This document shows, piece by piece, positions 19,387 through 32,388 of a stretch of 64,000 nucleotides of DNA. Source of the DNA: Phaeosaccion multiseriatum (lineage: Eukaryota; Ochrophyta, other classes); the NCBI GenBank assembly GCA_965112735.1, contig OZ218954.1:3100001-3164000 (forward strand). The letters are read 5' to 3'. A model generated the notes under the pieces. It searched no databases, was not told where the DNA came from, and worked only from the letters and a program-made list of their open reading frames with translations. A program made the translations under genes and the position numbers. The first letter of the stretch is position 1, and every line of letters starts with the position of its first letter.

Positions 19387-21367
19387 GGGACAGACACACA
19401 CAGACACACAGACAGGCAGACAGGCATACAGACAGACAGACAGACAGACAGAGAGAGAGCGAGAGAGAGAGAGAAGAGATCATGTACCTGAGATTGGAGA
19501 GCTCCAGATAGGACGTTGCCCCCACCAACGATGAATACTTGCTCTCCGAAGTGATCTCCGCTTCCTCCGACACCGAAGGAAACTCACGATCCGCGAGCTG
19601 CGTGGCGGGCTCTCCCACCCACACGAGTTGGTAGTCCACTCCACCTCCTCCTCCACCCCCTCCATCACCACCGCCGCACACCCGTTCAATGGTTTCGTTG
19701 ATCACGTCCACTTGTTTATTCCCTATCCATTTCCCAAAGTCCGCCGCGGGACCTGGCTTCACCATATGGCGACTGGACTCATGAAGCACCAACTCGTGTA
19801 CGCCAACTGAGATCATGAAGATGACGAGTTTTCTTTCACCACCTTCTCTTCGCGCTTCTTGGTGTGGAGGAGCAGGAGCAGGACCACCACCACTAGCAGC
19901 AGCCCCTCCTTCCGCCTCCGTTGGTCCCGTTCCTGTTCCCTCCGTGTTTCTGCGTCTTGTTGCTGTAGTTGGGGAGCATACATGCCCAATCTCCCCCAGC
20001 AGTTTGTCCACATAGTCGGTGGCATCGGGAGGATCCCCGAAGAAGTTAAGCGTGAGGGGCGGTGGCGGTGGCGATGAAGCATCCCCTCCTTCTCCTTCTC
20101 CTCCTCCTTCTCCGTCTTGCTGCCCCCCGTCTCCGCTACCGCTGTCGCGAACGCCACCGCCAAAGCCATCAACGCTCACCGTCTCCCAGGCAATGCCCTC
20201 CTTCCTCTTGAGGGCCGGATGGCGGTCGATGGACCTATCCTCTACCTTAAAGAACGTGTTGCGCACCTGCCACCAAATGTGTTCTATCCTACTCATGCCA
20301 AGGATGAACACTTCCACGCCTCCCTCACCCCAGTGCTCTGCAGCGGCCGTGACGGTTTCGGCGGTTACAGTCAAGGGCATATCACACACATCAATGGCGT
20401 AGCGGTAGACGTGTGTCTCGGGGATGTGCCAGCGGAATGTCCAGCTAGGGGGTGGAGGTGGAGGGGGGTGCCGCAGCAGGGTCAAGGAGGAAGTTAAAGT
20501 CGAGGCCGAGGCCGGTCGGAAGGAGCATGTTGGCTTGTTGGTGATGGTCCGAGGAGCTGCGGCTTGCCCACTCTGGGACGCATCCTTGGGGAGGAGGACC
20601 TCGAGGTTGACCATACTGTCCGATATCGCCACCCCAAGGAGGGCAATGTCCTCCTCGCCCTCCGTCTCCTCCTGCTGCTGCCGAGCCCTCAGCTCATTTT
20701 CCCTCCCTGTCGTGTTCCAGGGGAGGTGAGGCCCTGGTTGCGTGTACCCCAGCGATTCCAAATAGACTTGGGCACTGTAAGACCCACTCTCAAACACTTG
20801 GACGTAGGCTTCCAGCGCACCACCTCCACCCCCATCCCCACCCGCATCCGCCTCGGCCCCTCTTGTGGTGGTGTCCACCACCGGGTAGAGGTAGCCGCCG
20901 AAGAGAGCAGGACCCCTGGTGTAGTAGCGGTAGAGGCACCGTTGACCGCAGAGAGGAGAGGGGTTGGTAAGCCTCAGTCGAAGGAAATGTGCCTGCTCGG
21001 ACTCCTCCTCGTGCTCATGCTCCCTGGCCTCCTTTCCCTCGTCGTTGCTGTTCCTTCTTCGTTCAGCGTCAGCGCCATCAACGACCCATGCCATGTCCAA
21101 CATATGTCCATCACGGCCAATATAAGTCTCATTCACCACGCTCTCCACCCCTTTCCATTGCGGGCTCTTCCACTTTAGTGTCCGAAGGTCGTGGAAGAAC
21201 CACTCTTCGAACAGGGAGTCTTCGTCTGCCGATGTCACCTCCCTAACTTGCACTGTATCCTCATCTAACACTCCGTCTCCTGGCCATCCTATGGGGTGAT
21301 CTTCAGGGGCCGATATAGCAGCACCGCCCAAGCCGAGCAGTGCAAGTACACCAAAGCGAGCAGCCAT
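18637..21367 (-). CDS. Secreted protein, possible SGNH/PC-esterase-like fold, with polyserine tract
   Basis: Two exons, 19488-21367 and 18637-19105, join in frame to about 782 aa. Residues 1-20 (starting MAARFGVLALLG) look like a signal peptide. The first half has an immunoglobulin/filamin-like feel (SYSAQVYLESLGY). The second half has a VFILGMSR block, a VIFMISVGVHELV block and a terminal SDHLHNW block, in the order and spacing expected of SGNH hydrolases of the NXPE/PMR5/PC-esterase type. The Gly-Asp-Ser motif is not clear, so the enzyme assignment is tentative. A polyserine run encoded by (GAT)n (18835-18940) lies between the last two blocks. ATG 21367 is the first in frame; an upstream GTG is ignored. 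It is divergent from the U5 snRNP GTPase gene. The gene is well supported; the function is weak. Confidence 0.6.
19195..19460. repeat. (GACA)n repeat
   Basis: Tetranucleotide GACA/CAGA tract inside the single intron (19106-19487) of the SGNH-like gene. It creates spurious QTDR and CLSV frames. Confidence 0.95.
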
Positions 21368-21759
21368 CCCGCTCCCAAGACATACCACAAGAGCAAGGGA
21401 AGGAGGGGAAGAGAAAAAGCGTGGAGGTGAAGGGTTGTTTTGTTTTGGTGTTTGGCGGATCTTTGGCGGTTAAATTTCGTTAGCATGGTGGTTCTACACG
21501 AAATTTGTGAGATTCCCAGGGGGCTCGCATCGCTCGCATCTCTCGCGCCAGAGCAGCTGGGTCTTTGTACACAGCACAGAAGGCGTCTTTGGGTGGTTCG
21601 TCTGCATCTACTGCTTTCGTTGCTGCTTCAGCTGGCCGGGCTCCACTTTTTGTTTTGGTCCGGGAAGACTTGGATCTTTTTGCCAGGTTGGGGTGGAGCG
21701 ACCCCCCCTGAACTTTTTGCACCCGTAGCAGCAAGAGCAGCGGCACAGCAGCAGCAGCC
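21368..21759. promoter_or_regulatory. Divergent promoter region, SGNH-like gene / U5 snRNP GTPase
   Basis: 392 bp between opposed start codons. Short open frames on both strands lack conserved features. No core promoter element was recognised; the regulatory role is inferred from position. Confidence 0.45.
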
Positions 21760-22671
21760 ATGGATGAGTCATTGTACGATGAGTTTGGTAATTATATGGG
21801 CCCGGAGCTCGACGATAGTAGTGACGAGGAGTCAGAGGTGAGCAAGAGAAGACGGGCTTCGTGCCAAGGGCGCGAGGCTTTCCGCCCTTCACCCGCCCCG
21901 TGTTACGGGGGCTGGTTCGAGTTGGTCCCCTCCCTGGCGGTTTTTTTCCGTTTTTGATGAGCTTTCATCTCTGCGGAGTGAAGAGCTTGCCAAGTCTGGT
22001 CTCTCCTTGCCCCAACCAGGCCACCACCCCTCTCCAGTCTTGATGCGAGTGCGTTGCTGTTCACGCGGATATAGAGAGCCTCGCGAATCCCTCTCTTGCT
22101 CTCTCTCTCTCTCTCTTGCTACTGGCCTGCTACCACCTTCTACACGGAACCAAGTGGTTCCTCCCTCCCATCTCGTCCAGTTGATCTGATCTCACCTCAC
22201 CTCGCCCCCACCCCCACCCCTCCTCCGCCCAACCCTTTACACCCACCCACACCCTCCTTCCCGCACACACCAACACACACGCAAACACACACACACACAC
22301 ACACACGTCAACCACGAACCACTCACCAGGAGGAGGTTGAGGAGGAGGAGCAAGAGGAGGGCAGGGAAGGGGCACTGGTGGATGGGCAAATAGGCGGGGC
22401 TGAGATCCACGTGGAGGCACAACAGGATGCTATCGTGCTGCACGAGGATAAGGAGTACTACCCCGAGGCGAAGGAGGTGTGTAGTGCTACGTGTGTGAGG
22501 CAGGGGATGGCAGTGGGTGGGGGGCTGAGCACGTGTGTGAGCAGATGGACAGGCTGGCACACGGGCAAGGCAGAACAAACAGATGGACAGAGAGAGAGGG
22601 AAAAAGATAAACAGGCAGAAACTTAAAAAGAAAGTACAAACCTAAATACAGAGAGAGACGGACAGGCAGAT

Positions 22672-22703
<32 letters not shown>

Positions 22704-24144
22704 AGGCAGACAGACAAACAGGCAGACAGACAAACAAGAGTACCTTGGTGCTGCAGAGCACCCACTAGGCTACAATGTAGCGAAGGAGTCAGTGACAAGC
22801 CTTCCCCCACATCTGCCCCCCTGCCCATCCACTGCCATCCATCCATCTGTTGCATCCACACAACCACAGGTGTACGGCGAAGCGGAGACGGTGACCCTTG
22901 ACGAGGACGCGATGGCACTGGATGAGCCGCTCATCGCCCCCGTCACCATCAAGACCTTCTCCTCCACAGAGAAGGAGGTGCCCCCCACCGTGTACTCGTT
23001 GGAGTTTCAGGTGGGTAGGATCCGCGACCCCTTGTCCCGTCCACTCATGGACTGCCATCCATCCATCCATGCATCCATCCGTCAATCAATCCCCTCTCCT
23101 CTCTTTATCAATCTCTACTCTCTCGCTCTCTCTTCGATCTGCTCCTATACCCTCCTCTCTCCCCTTATCTCTCTTCTCGCTCTCTTTTGCTCTCACCCCC
23201 TCCACTCCCCCTCTGTCTCTTGTTCTCACCCCTCCCTCCCCTCCCTCCCCTCCCTCCCTCCTCGCTCCCTCCCTCCCTCCCTCCCTCCCTCCCTCCTCCC
23301 TCCTCCCTCCTCTTCCTTCCCTCCCTCCCTCCTCTCCCCTCTCTCCCTTCCCCTCTGTATCACCAACCCCCCTCCTCCTCACCCCCCAGGCGGGCTTGAT
23401 GGAGAACCCGAGCCTCATCCGCAACACCGCCATTGTGGGGCAGTTGGGGCACGGTAAGACCACCTTCATGGACGTTCTCATCAACGAGGTGAGGTTGGGC
23501 AGTTGGTGATACTGGGGAGGGAGGGAGAGGGATGGAGGGAGGGAGGGAGGGAGGGAGGGGCAGAAAAGGGGCAGTGAGTATCAATGCACACGGTTGTACT
23601 CGACTGATTGGTGCCTGCCTCTTGCTGGCTGGCTTGTTGCTTGCCTTCCCTCTTCCCGCTTTTGTCGTGATTGACATTCTCAGACGCGAGTCACCCCTCT
23701 TCAGAAGCTGAACAGCAGCATCAACCCCAGGTACGATTGAACGGTTACATAACGGTTATACATACACTGTTAGCTGTTGTTGTCCGTTAACGACGCATTC
23801 ATATCATCTCTCTCTCTCTCCTCTAGTCTCTTGCAATCGAACCGACGTCCGATCACCCCTCTCTGGTCTAACAACAGCTTGAAACTCAAACCATGACCAC
23901 AAACCAACAACCCACGCACAAACTGTTACAAAACGCCAACGAAACGCCCCATCAACAACACCACCAACACCACCACCACGACAGATACACTGACACACGG
24001 GCGGATGAGCAGGCCCGCATGATGAGCATCAAGAGCACCCCTGTGAGTGTGGTAATGGAGTCGGCAAGGGGCAAGAACTACATCACCAACCTCGTAGACT
24101 GCCCGGGGCACATCAACTTCAACGACGAGAGCGTGGCCGCGATG

Positions 24145-24216
<72 letters not shown>

Positions 24217-24730
24217 TGGGTGGGAGGGGGTGCGGTTGGAGTGGGTGGGGTGGGATCGTGGGGGTGCGGGATTATTATCTTCCCTCTTTCTCACCTCTCC
24301 AAACCGCAACCTGCAGTGCACCACTCATTCCCCTCCTCCCCTTCCCTCCCCTCCACTCTACTCCCCCCCTCCCCTCCTCTCCCCTCCTCTCCCCTCCTCT
24401 CCCGTCCCCTCCTCCCCTCCCCTCCTCTCCCCTCCCCTAACACACACCTCACAACAGGGCGTGCGACGGTGTGGTGGTGTGTGTGGACGCCATCGAGGGG
24501 GTGATGATGCACACGGAGGAGCTGATCAAGCAGGCGCTCAGGGAGGGCCTTGCAATCACTCTCCTCATTAGCAAGGTAGGTCAGCTGCTCAGCGCTCAGT
24601 GGTCAGTCGGTCAGGAAGGAATGAAGTCAGTCAGTCAGTCAGTCAGTCATGATTGTGTCCTCACTCCTCAGTCTTTATTCAATCACTTCCGCCCTCCCTC
24701 CCTCCCTCCCTCCCTCCCTCCCTCCCTCCC

Positions 24731-24767
<37 letters not shown>

Positions 24768-25624
24768 GACAGGTTGATTCTGGAGTTGAAGCTCCCCCCG
24801 CAAGATGCCTACTTCAAGCTGCTAAGCATCATCGGAGAAGTCAATGACGTCATCGTCGCCAACTCACTGGAGGTGAGGGTGTCTTGTCTGAGTGTGTGCG
24901 TGTGTGTCTTGTATGCGGGTGTGTGTCTCTCTCTCTGTGTGTGGAATCTCTCTCTCTCCCTCTCCCGCCCCCCCCTCACCCCTCCCCTCCGCTCCACCCC
25001 TCCCTCCCTCCTTCCAACCTTTAACAGCCGATCAAGCTGCACCCTGTCAAGGGCAACGTGTGTTTCTCCTCGGGGCAGCACGGTTGGTGCTTCACGCTCC
25101 AGTCCTTCGCCAACAAATACAGTGACTTCTTCGGAGGAGGTCAGTGTCATCAGTTTCAGGTTCAGTTTCAGGTTCAGGTTCAGGATCCACTTTCAGTATG
25201 CTGAAAAAATAGAGAAAGAAAATGTACTGCCTTCCCCACCCCTCTCCCTTCCTTCAAACCCACGTAGCCACCTACCCACACTCACTCACTCAATGACTCA
25301 CTGACTCACTGACTCACTGACTCACTCACCCTACTCACCCCCCCACCCACCTACCCACCCACTTACCCACCCACTCCCTTACACTTGCAGTGGATGCCAA
25401 GATGCTTGCCAAGCGGCTGTGGGGGGACGTCTTTTTACATCCCGACACCAACACCTTTGTCCGAAAGAACCCGGGGGGCGATGTGCAGCGCTCCTTTGTG
25501 CAGTTCATCCTCGAGCCCCTCTACAAGATTTACAGCCACGTGTTGGGGGAGGAGTCGGAGGCCTTGCATGTGAGTGCGTGCGTGGGGCTGCGCGGGTGTG
25601 TGTGAGTGTGTGTGAGTGTGTGTG

Positions 25625-25685
<61 letters not shown>

Positions 25686-27864
25686 GTGTGTGTATGTGTG
25701 TGTCTGCTGGGGTCACTTTCGCCCTCCTCATCCACCCACCCACCACTCCCTCCCTCTCCTCCTTCCTCCCTCTCCCCCTCCCCCCCCTTAACCAGTTGGT
25801 ACTCCAAGAACTAGGCCTCTCCCTGAAGAAGGAGGAGCTGTACCTAGACCCTAAGCCGCTGTTGAGACTTGTGCTCACCTCCTTCTTTGGTGGGGTGGGA
25901 GGGTTTGTTGACATGCTGGTACGGCACGTGCCCTCACCGCAGGAGAGCGCCGCACGGAAGGTATGTGTGTGTGTGTGTGTGTATGTGTGTGTTGTGTAGG
26001 GGAGGGAGGGAGGGAGGAGGGGAGGGATCTGTCTATCTGCAAGTCTCTCCGTGGATGTAGTTCCATGGGACAGATCCTGTATAGACGTTGAAATCGATCG
26101 TTCCGATACCAAAACACGAATCGATATCGAGGACTGCACTTGGCGTTTCCCTCTCTCCCCACCGCAAACCTATTGACTTATCCTCCCTTCCCCCCTTCCA
26201 CTCACCCACGCACCCACCCATTGACTTAATACCCACTCACCCCCAATCCCGTCAGGTGGCCCACCTGTATACAGGCCCGCTCTCCTCCGAGTTGGGTGTG
26301 TCTATGGCAGCCTGTGACCCCATGGGCCCCCTCTTGATGAATGTGGTGAAGCTCTACTCGTCACCCGATGGAAAGACGTTTGACGCCTTTGCGAGGATCT
26401 ATTCAGGCACTGTCAAGCTTGGCGACAAGCTCAAGGTACGTGCAGTATGTTAAGGTTACATAAGGGTTAGATAAGCTTTTGGAAAGGGTTAGGTCTTTCC
26501 TTCTGTCCCTCAACCCAAACCCCATCGCCCCATACATACACCAACTGACAAACACCATTTTGTTTATTGACTTATTGCTCACCGTCTGTATCACCAACCC
26601 CCTAGGTGCTGGGCGAGGCCTACACAGCGGAGGATGATGAAGATATGTCTGTGCAGGAGGTCACCGCCATCGGAGTCCCGCAGGTAATAACCCACTCACT
26701 GACTTACTCACTGACTGACTCACTCAAGTAGTCACTCGCTATCTCACTCACTCACTCACTCACTCACTCACTCACTCACTCACTCACTCACTCACTCACT
26801 CACTCACTCACTCACTCACTCACTCACTCACTCACTCACTCGCTCTCTCACTCACTCCCTCACTCACTCCCTCACTCACTTACTCACTCACTCACTCACT
26901 CACTCACTCACTCACCCCCTCACTAACCCACTCACCCCTAATCCACCCCCTCACCCCCATCCACTGCCATCTCATCATCCTCTGCCATATTCCAAACTCA
27001 GGGGAGGACCACGGTGGACCTAAACATGGCCAAGGCCGGCAACTGGGTGCTGTTACAGGGGGCAGATGCCTCCATCAGCAAGACGGCCACGCTCATTGCC
27101 GTAGACCACGAGGACGACGGGAGTGCCGCCATCTTCCGGCCACTGGTCTTCTCGGTGAGGGGAGTGGGGAGGGAGGGAGGGAGTGGAGTGGTGGGAGGGA
27201 GGGAGGGAGGAAGGAGGATGGAGGGAGGGGGCCCAGAGGCGGCGTTTCCATGTTCCGTGCTTGTATGAGAAGGGTCGTTGCCTCTCCCCTCCCTCCATCT
27301 CCAATCTGTCCCTTCTCCTCTCCTTCTCCTACCCCCCCTCCCTTGCCTCTTCCTCTTCCTCTTCCTCTGCTCTCTTCTTATCTCTCCCTTCTCCCCTCCC
27401 TCCCTCCCTCCCTCCCTCCCTCCCTCCTTCTGCGCAGGGCGTGTCGGTGGTAAAGCTTGCCGTGGAGCCTCTCAACCCTGCAGAGCTGCCCAAGATGGTG
27501 GAGGTGCGTGCGTGTGTGCGTGTGTGCGTGCGTGTGTGTGTGTGCGTGTGTGTGTGCGTGTGTGTGTGTGTGTGTTGTGTGTGTGTGTGCGTGTGTGTGT
27601 GTGTGTGTGTGTCAACCCTGTTCACCTGCGCAAGGTGGCCTGTTGGGCTCGAGAACGAACGGACGGCACACCCCCCTCCCCTCCGTCCCTAACCCCTCCC
27701 CTCCTTCCTCTCTCTCAGGGTCTGCGGCGCATCAACAAGAGCTACCCTCTGATAAGCACTCGCGTGGAGGAGAGCGGTGAGCACATTGTCATGGGACCGG
27801 GAGAGCTCTACATGGACTGCGCTATGCACGACCTTCGTATCATGTACAGCGAGATAGAGGTCAA

Positions 27865-27920
<56 letters not shown>

Positions 27921-29589
27921 ATGGGCAAGCAGGCATGTCAGGCGTATGGGTAGGCATATGCTGAGCTAGGCTGAACCTTCGTATCATGTACAGCGAGTTC
28001 GAGGTCAAGGTGGGATGAGAGAGAGAGAGAGAGAGAGAGAAGGAGAGAGAGAGAGAGAGAGAGCGGAAGGGAGGGAGAAAACACATCCAAGCCACCTTGT
28101 TGCACTGAATCACACGTGAACAGAAACTCAAACTCAAACTCAACAACCTCTCAAACCTTTTACATCTCACACAAAACGCCACAACAACAGGTGGCTGATC
28201 CGACGACGGCCTTCTGTGAGACGGTGGTGGAGACGAGCAGTCTCAAGTGCTTTAGCGAAACGCCCAACACACACAACAAGCTCACCATGATTGCAGAGCC
28301 GTTGGAGGAGGGGCTGGCGGAGGACATTGAGAGGGGAGAGGTGGACTTGGTTGGCTGGGACGCCAAGACAGTGGGGGAGGTGAGTGAGTGAGTGAGTGGA
28401 AGGAGTGGTGGAGAGGTTCCCCAGTCCGAAAGAGCGGGTCTTCCTTTACTCCTACGTCTGAAATCAGTTCTCGCCCCTCACCCTCCCTCCCTCCCTCCCT
28501 CCCTCCCTCCCTCCCTACCCTCCTCCCTCCCCTCCCTCCCTCTCTCCCTCCCTCCCTCTCCCTCCCTCCCTCCCTCCCTCCCTCCCTCCTTTCCCTCCTC
28601 TCCCTCCCCAGTTTTTCCAAACAAAGTACGATTGGGATTTGCTCGCTGCGCGCTCCATCTGGGCCTTTGGACCAGAGATGGAAGGAGGACCCAACGTACT
28701 GTTGGATGACACGCTGCCCTCGGAGGTGGATAAGAAGAGCCTGGCCTACATTAAGGACTCCATTGTGCAGGTGAGGGAGTTGGTGATACAGAGGGAGGGA
28801 GGGAGGGAGAGAGGGAGGGAGGCAGAGGGATGTGTCAGGACAGAGGTATTCGATATCGAGCATCGGGCGAGTCATTGCCTCTACCCTTACTCCTCTAAAT
28901 CTTCCTTCTCTCCCCCCATCCACTGCCATTCCCTAAGGGCTTCCAATGGGGATGCAGAGAAGGACCTCTGTGCGACGAGCCCATTCGAAACACAAAGTTC
29001 AAGGTAAGGAAGGAATAGAAGGAATAATATGTACGCACAACGGAAACTTCCATGGTTGGCCCCTTCTGAAGGTTTGAAAAGTGTTTTCTGCAAAAGTCAG
29101 CGAAGACTTTCTCGCGAAGAACCCCGTGTTGGCTCTGCCACTCTTCCCCCCTTTTTTTATTTTTCTTCTCAGCAGAAAATGACTTGTATCAGTCACTTTA
29201 TGAACTTGCGGCTCCACACTCAAACTCAAAACTACTCCACCCCCCACGCATACCATATTTCACCTCCCCCCCCCCCTCCCATCCCATGCGTATCACCAAC
29301 TTCCCTAGGTCCTCGACGCTACCATTGCCTCCGAGCCCATTCATCGTGGGGGAGGGCAGATCATCCCCACCGCCCGGAGAGTAGTGTACTCGTCCTTCCT
29401 CATGGCCACGCCTCGTCTGATGGAGCCTGTCTACCGAGTGGAAATTCAGGTGATGATATGGAGGGAGGGGAGAGAGGGAGGGAGGAAGGGGGGAGGCAGG
29501 GAGAGGGAGAGGGAGGAAGGGAGAGGGAGGTGGGAGGAGAAAGAGAGCACGAGAGAGAGAGAGACGAGAGAGCAAGAGAGAGAGAGAGG

Positions 29590-29624
<35 letters not shown>

Positions 29625-31847
29625 GGAGTAAGAGAGAGCGCTGCTTCTGTCTACCGAGTGCATTCTCAGGATGATGGTTTGTCAGAAGCACGAGGGGAGG
29701 GTCACGCGTTCGCTCGCCTTCGTTCCCTCGCTGCGAGCTTTCTCATACGTTATCAAGACTTGGAAGTCGTTTCTCTCACCCCCTCCCTCCCTCCCTCCCT
29801 CCCTCCCTCCCTCCCTCCCTCCCTCCCTCCCTCCCTCCCTCCCTCCCTCCCTCCCTCCCTCTTCCTTCCCTCCCTCCCTCCCTCCCTCCCTCCCTCCCTC
29901 CCTCAGGCCCCCGCCGATGTGATTAGCGCAGTGTACCCTGTGCTACAGAAGCGAAGGGGTCACATTGTGCGTGATGCACCAAAGCCGGGGGCTCCTTTCT
30001 ACACAATGAAGGCCTTTATTCCCGTCATTGACAGCTTCGGCTTTGAGACGGACCTCAGGTGGGGTGAGGGGTGGGCTGACAGATACCTATGCGTTTCTGA
30101 AACGCGTGTGTGAGGTTTCTGAAACGCTGCCTGCCTCAGACGGAATGCTGACTTTTTTATTGACCCCTGCTCCTCCTCCTCCTCCTGCTGCTGCTCCTCC
30201 TCCTGCTCCTCCCACTCCCGCTCCTCCTCCTCTTCCTCCTCCTCCTCCTCCTCCTCCTCCTCCTCCTCCTCCTCCTCCTCCTCCTCCTCCTCCTCCTCCT
30301 CCTCCTCCTCCTCCTCCTCTTCTTCTTCCTCCTCCTCCTCTTCTTCCTCCTCCTTGCCCTCCATGCACTGCCATCCTCAGATCCTACACACACGGCCAGG
30401 CCTTTTGCATGCAGGAGTTTGACCACTGGCAGGTGGTGCCAGGAGACCCGCTGGATAGGAGGTGAGTTGTTGAAGTGTTCGTGAGCGAGCGAGGGAGGGG
30501 GGGAGGGAGGGAGGCAGTGAGAGAGGGGGAGGAAGGGAGGCAGTGAGAGAGGGGGAGGGAGGGAGGGAGGGAGGGAGGTAGGGAGGGAGGGAGTATGAGA
30601 GACGAGTTGAAGAGACTCTTCGAAAGGCCCTCAGAAGGCCCTCAGAAGGGCGGGTGAAGGACATCGTTTTGACGTACCTTCCCTAGCGAGCTCACGAAGT
30701 GTGGGGTTAAAGAGCACCAAGGCAAGGAGCAAAGGCAAGAGGCGCGCCCCATCCCAGCTGACTGTGACTTGTATCTCTGCTGCTCCGTCCCTCCTCCTTC
30801 TGCTCCGCCCCTCCTCCTTCTGATCCTCCTCCTCCTCCTCCTCCTCCTGCTCCTCCTCCTCCTTCTGCTCCTCCTCCTCCTCCTCCTCCTCCTCCTCCTC
30901 CTCCTCCTCCTCCTCCTTCTCCTCCTTCTCCTCCTCCTCCTCCTCCTCCTCCTCCTCCTCCTCCTCCTCCCCCTCCTCTTCCTCTTCCTCTTCCTCCTCC
31001 TCCTCCTCCTCCTCCTCCTCCTCCTCCTCCTCCTCCTCCTCCATCTTCTCCACTGCTATCCCCACCCACTGCCATCCATCCCTCCGCCTCCTTCCATCCA
31101 TCCACTGCCATCCATGTACTCAGTATCGTGCTGCACCCCCTGGAGCCAAGCCCTGTGCAGCACCTCGCCAGGGACTTCATGGTCAAGACCAGGCGCAGGA
31201 AGGTCCGTACTCCGTAACCGTCAAAGACCTTGTGACTTGTGTGTCAGTTTCAGTTTTAGATGAGTCCCAGATCTAACTGAACTGAACCTCTTGGGATCGA
31301 TGTATTGGTGAAGGGGTCTTATGAACATATGAACAGAACAGAGCCCTCTTGAACCTCTATTCGATATACCGTCCATTGCCATCTGCCCTCACTGACTCCC
31401 TGCGTTCTCCCTGTGCTGCGCTCACTCTCACTCAGGGTTTGAGTGAAGACGTGTCCATCAACAAGGTACGCAGTGGATGGATGGCAGCAGATGGCAGAAG
31501 ATGGAAGTTGGTGTTATTGCAGTGGATGGCAGTTGGATATTCTGGCAGTGGATGGCAGTGGATGTTCGAGGATGGTCGACTCACAGCTTCTCGTCTCCCC
31601 CCTCCCCCTTGCCATCCTTGCTATGTACTGCCATCCACTACCGTCCATTGCCATTCACTACCATCCACTACCATCCACTTCCATCCACTGCCATCCACTA
31701 CCATCTACTGCCATCCACTACCATCCACTGCCATCCACCACCATGCACTACCGTCCATTGCCATCCACTACAATCCCTTGCCATCCTCAGTTCTTCGACG
31801 ACCCCCGCATGCTGGAGCTCATCGCCAGTCAGGAAATGGACTTCTAA
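21760..31847 (+). CDS. EFTUD2: U5 snRNP GTPase Snu114 / EFTUD2 (116 kDa component)
   Basis: EF-2-like GTPase of the U5 snRNP that controls spliceosome activation and disassembly. Twenty-five exons give about 977 aa, close to human length: 21760-21837, 22330-22476, 22870-23010, 23390-23488, 23684-23730, 23985-24146, 24458-24575, 24765-24872, 25028-25139, 25391-25569, 25796-25960, 26256-26435, 26606-26683, 27002-27154, 27438-27503, 27719-27865, 28191-28379, 28612-28770, 28938-29003, 29309-29449, 29907-30058, 30381-30461, 31124-31202, 31436-31465, 31791-31847. It has the acidic N-terminus ([12 protein letters not shown]), P-loop GQLGHGKT (about 139-146), G3 DCPGH (209-213) and G4 SKVD (263-266). 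EF-2 domains II-V run to the end ASQEMDF. DCPGH and SKVD replace the commoner DTPGH and NKxD. Introns 16 and 20 each contain a decayed copy of the preceding exon end. Intron 23 has an unusual GTCCGT donor. Identity is certain. Confidence 0.97.
24147..24213. repeat. (GT)n dinucleotide repeat
   Basis: About 33 GT units beginning exactly at the donor of EFTUD2 intron 6, so the 5' splice site itself is part of the microsatellite. Confidence 0.95.
26684..26935. repeat. (CTCA)n repeat
   Basis: Tetranucleotide CACT/CTCA tract filling most of EFTUD2 intron 13 (26684-27001). Confidence 0.95.
27975..28013 (+). pseudogene. Decayed duplicate of the end of EFTUD2 exon 16
   Basis: About 38 nt, nearly identical to 27831-27868, the 3' end of exon 16 plus its donor. 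Only about three differences fall in the shared core, and the GTCAAG-GTG donor is kept. Copy and original are separated by a (GA)n tract and a CATATG-containing segment. A CTGAGCTAG just upstream could act as an acceptor. Whether it is ever spliced is unknown. Confidence 0.8.
29646..29676 (+). pseudogene. Decayed duplicate of the end of EFTUD2 exon 20
   Basis: CTGTCTACCGAGTG followed by a diverged ATTCTCAGGATGATG matches 29426-29457, the end of exon 20 plus its donor. It is separated from the original by about 190 bp of (GA)n purine repeat. The donor GT has been lost in this copy. Confidence 0.7.
30830..31045. repeat. (CCT)n microsatellite
   Basis: CCT/CTT trinucleotide tract in EFTUD2 intron 22, upstream of a CCATCCACTGCCATCC cluster that ends at the acceptor. 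A similar tract occupies intron 21 (30170-30350). Confidence 0.95.
31625..31790. repeat. CCATCCACTRCCATC tandem cluster
   Basis: About ten imperfect copies of a CCATCCACTACCATCCACTGC unit at the acceptor end of EFTUD2 intron 24. The donor end of the same intron (31466-31490) carries the reverse complement, GTGGATGGATGGCAG. Confidence 0.9.
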
Positions 31848-32388
31848 GAACCTTGCTCTAGGACTGGTCTAGGACCTTTCTTGGTGGAACGTTCTCCCAG
31901 GGACAGACAGACAGACAAAGGGGCAGACAGACAGGCAGACATACAGACAGACGACACGCAGACGGACAGACAGACAGGCAGGCAGACAGAGACAGGCACT
32001 GGTAGCTGTATCACCAACATTTCCACTCACCCACTCTTGAACGTCGGAGGGCCGAGAGCATGGAATGTGTCGGTCACTCATTTGGGCAACTATTGACTAC
32101 AACTCGTTCAACCCCCCACCACCAACAACTATTGACTACAAATCAATCAATCGATCCCATGATCCAATACGAGCGAGTATCAGCGAGAGTCCCATGCCAC
32201 AGGCTGGCGGCGGCACCAGATTCGACGCCCCGAGTAACGTTACAAGTGTATACAAAAAAAAAAAAAAATCTTCAATCTTCCTTCCCCTGCAGCCTACTCT
32301 TACAGAACCATGTAAACACCCTCCTTGGCTCTAAACATGAGCTTGTAGCGCCTTAAATCGGCATCGGGTTTTCCTTCCCACTTCGCTC
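31848..32388. other. Spacer between EFTUD2 and the glycosyltransferase-like gene
   Basis: No gene. It contains a GACAGACA cluster (31903-31990), one GCTGTATCACCAAC word (32008-32021), a repeated ACTATTGACTACAA phrase (32089-32143) and a 15-A run (32255-32269). Confidence 0.6.

Noticed and set aside
19061-19490. Continuation of the SGNH-like frame through CLSV repeats to DVAKLPAPTKQ
   Set aside because: It reads through a (GACA)n intron. Splicing 19488 to 19105 restores a protein-like C-terminus with SDHLHNW.
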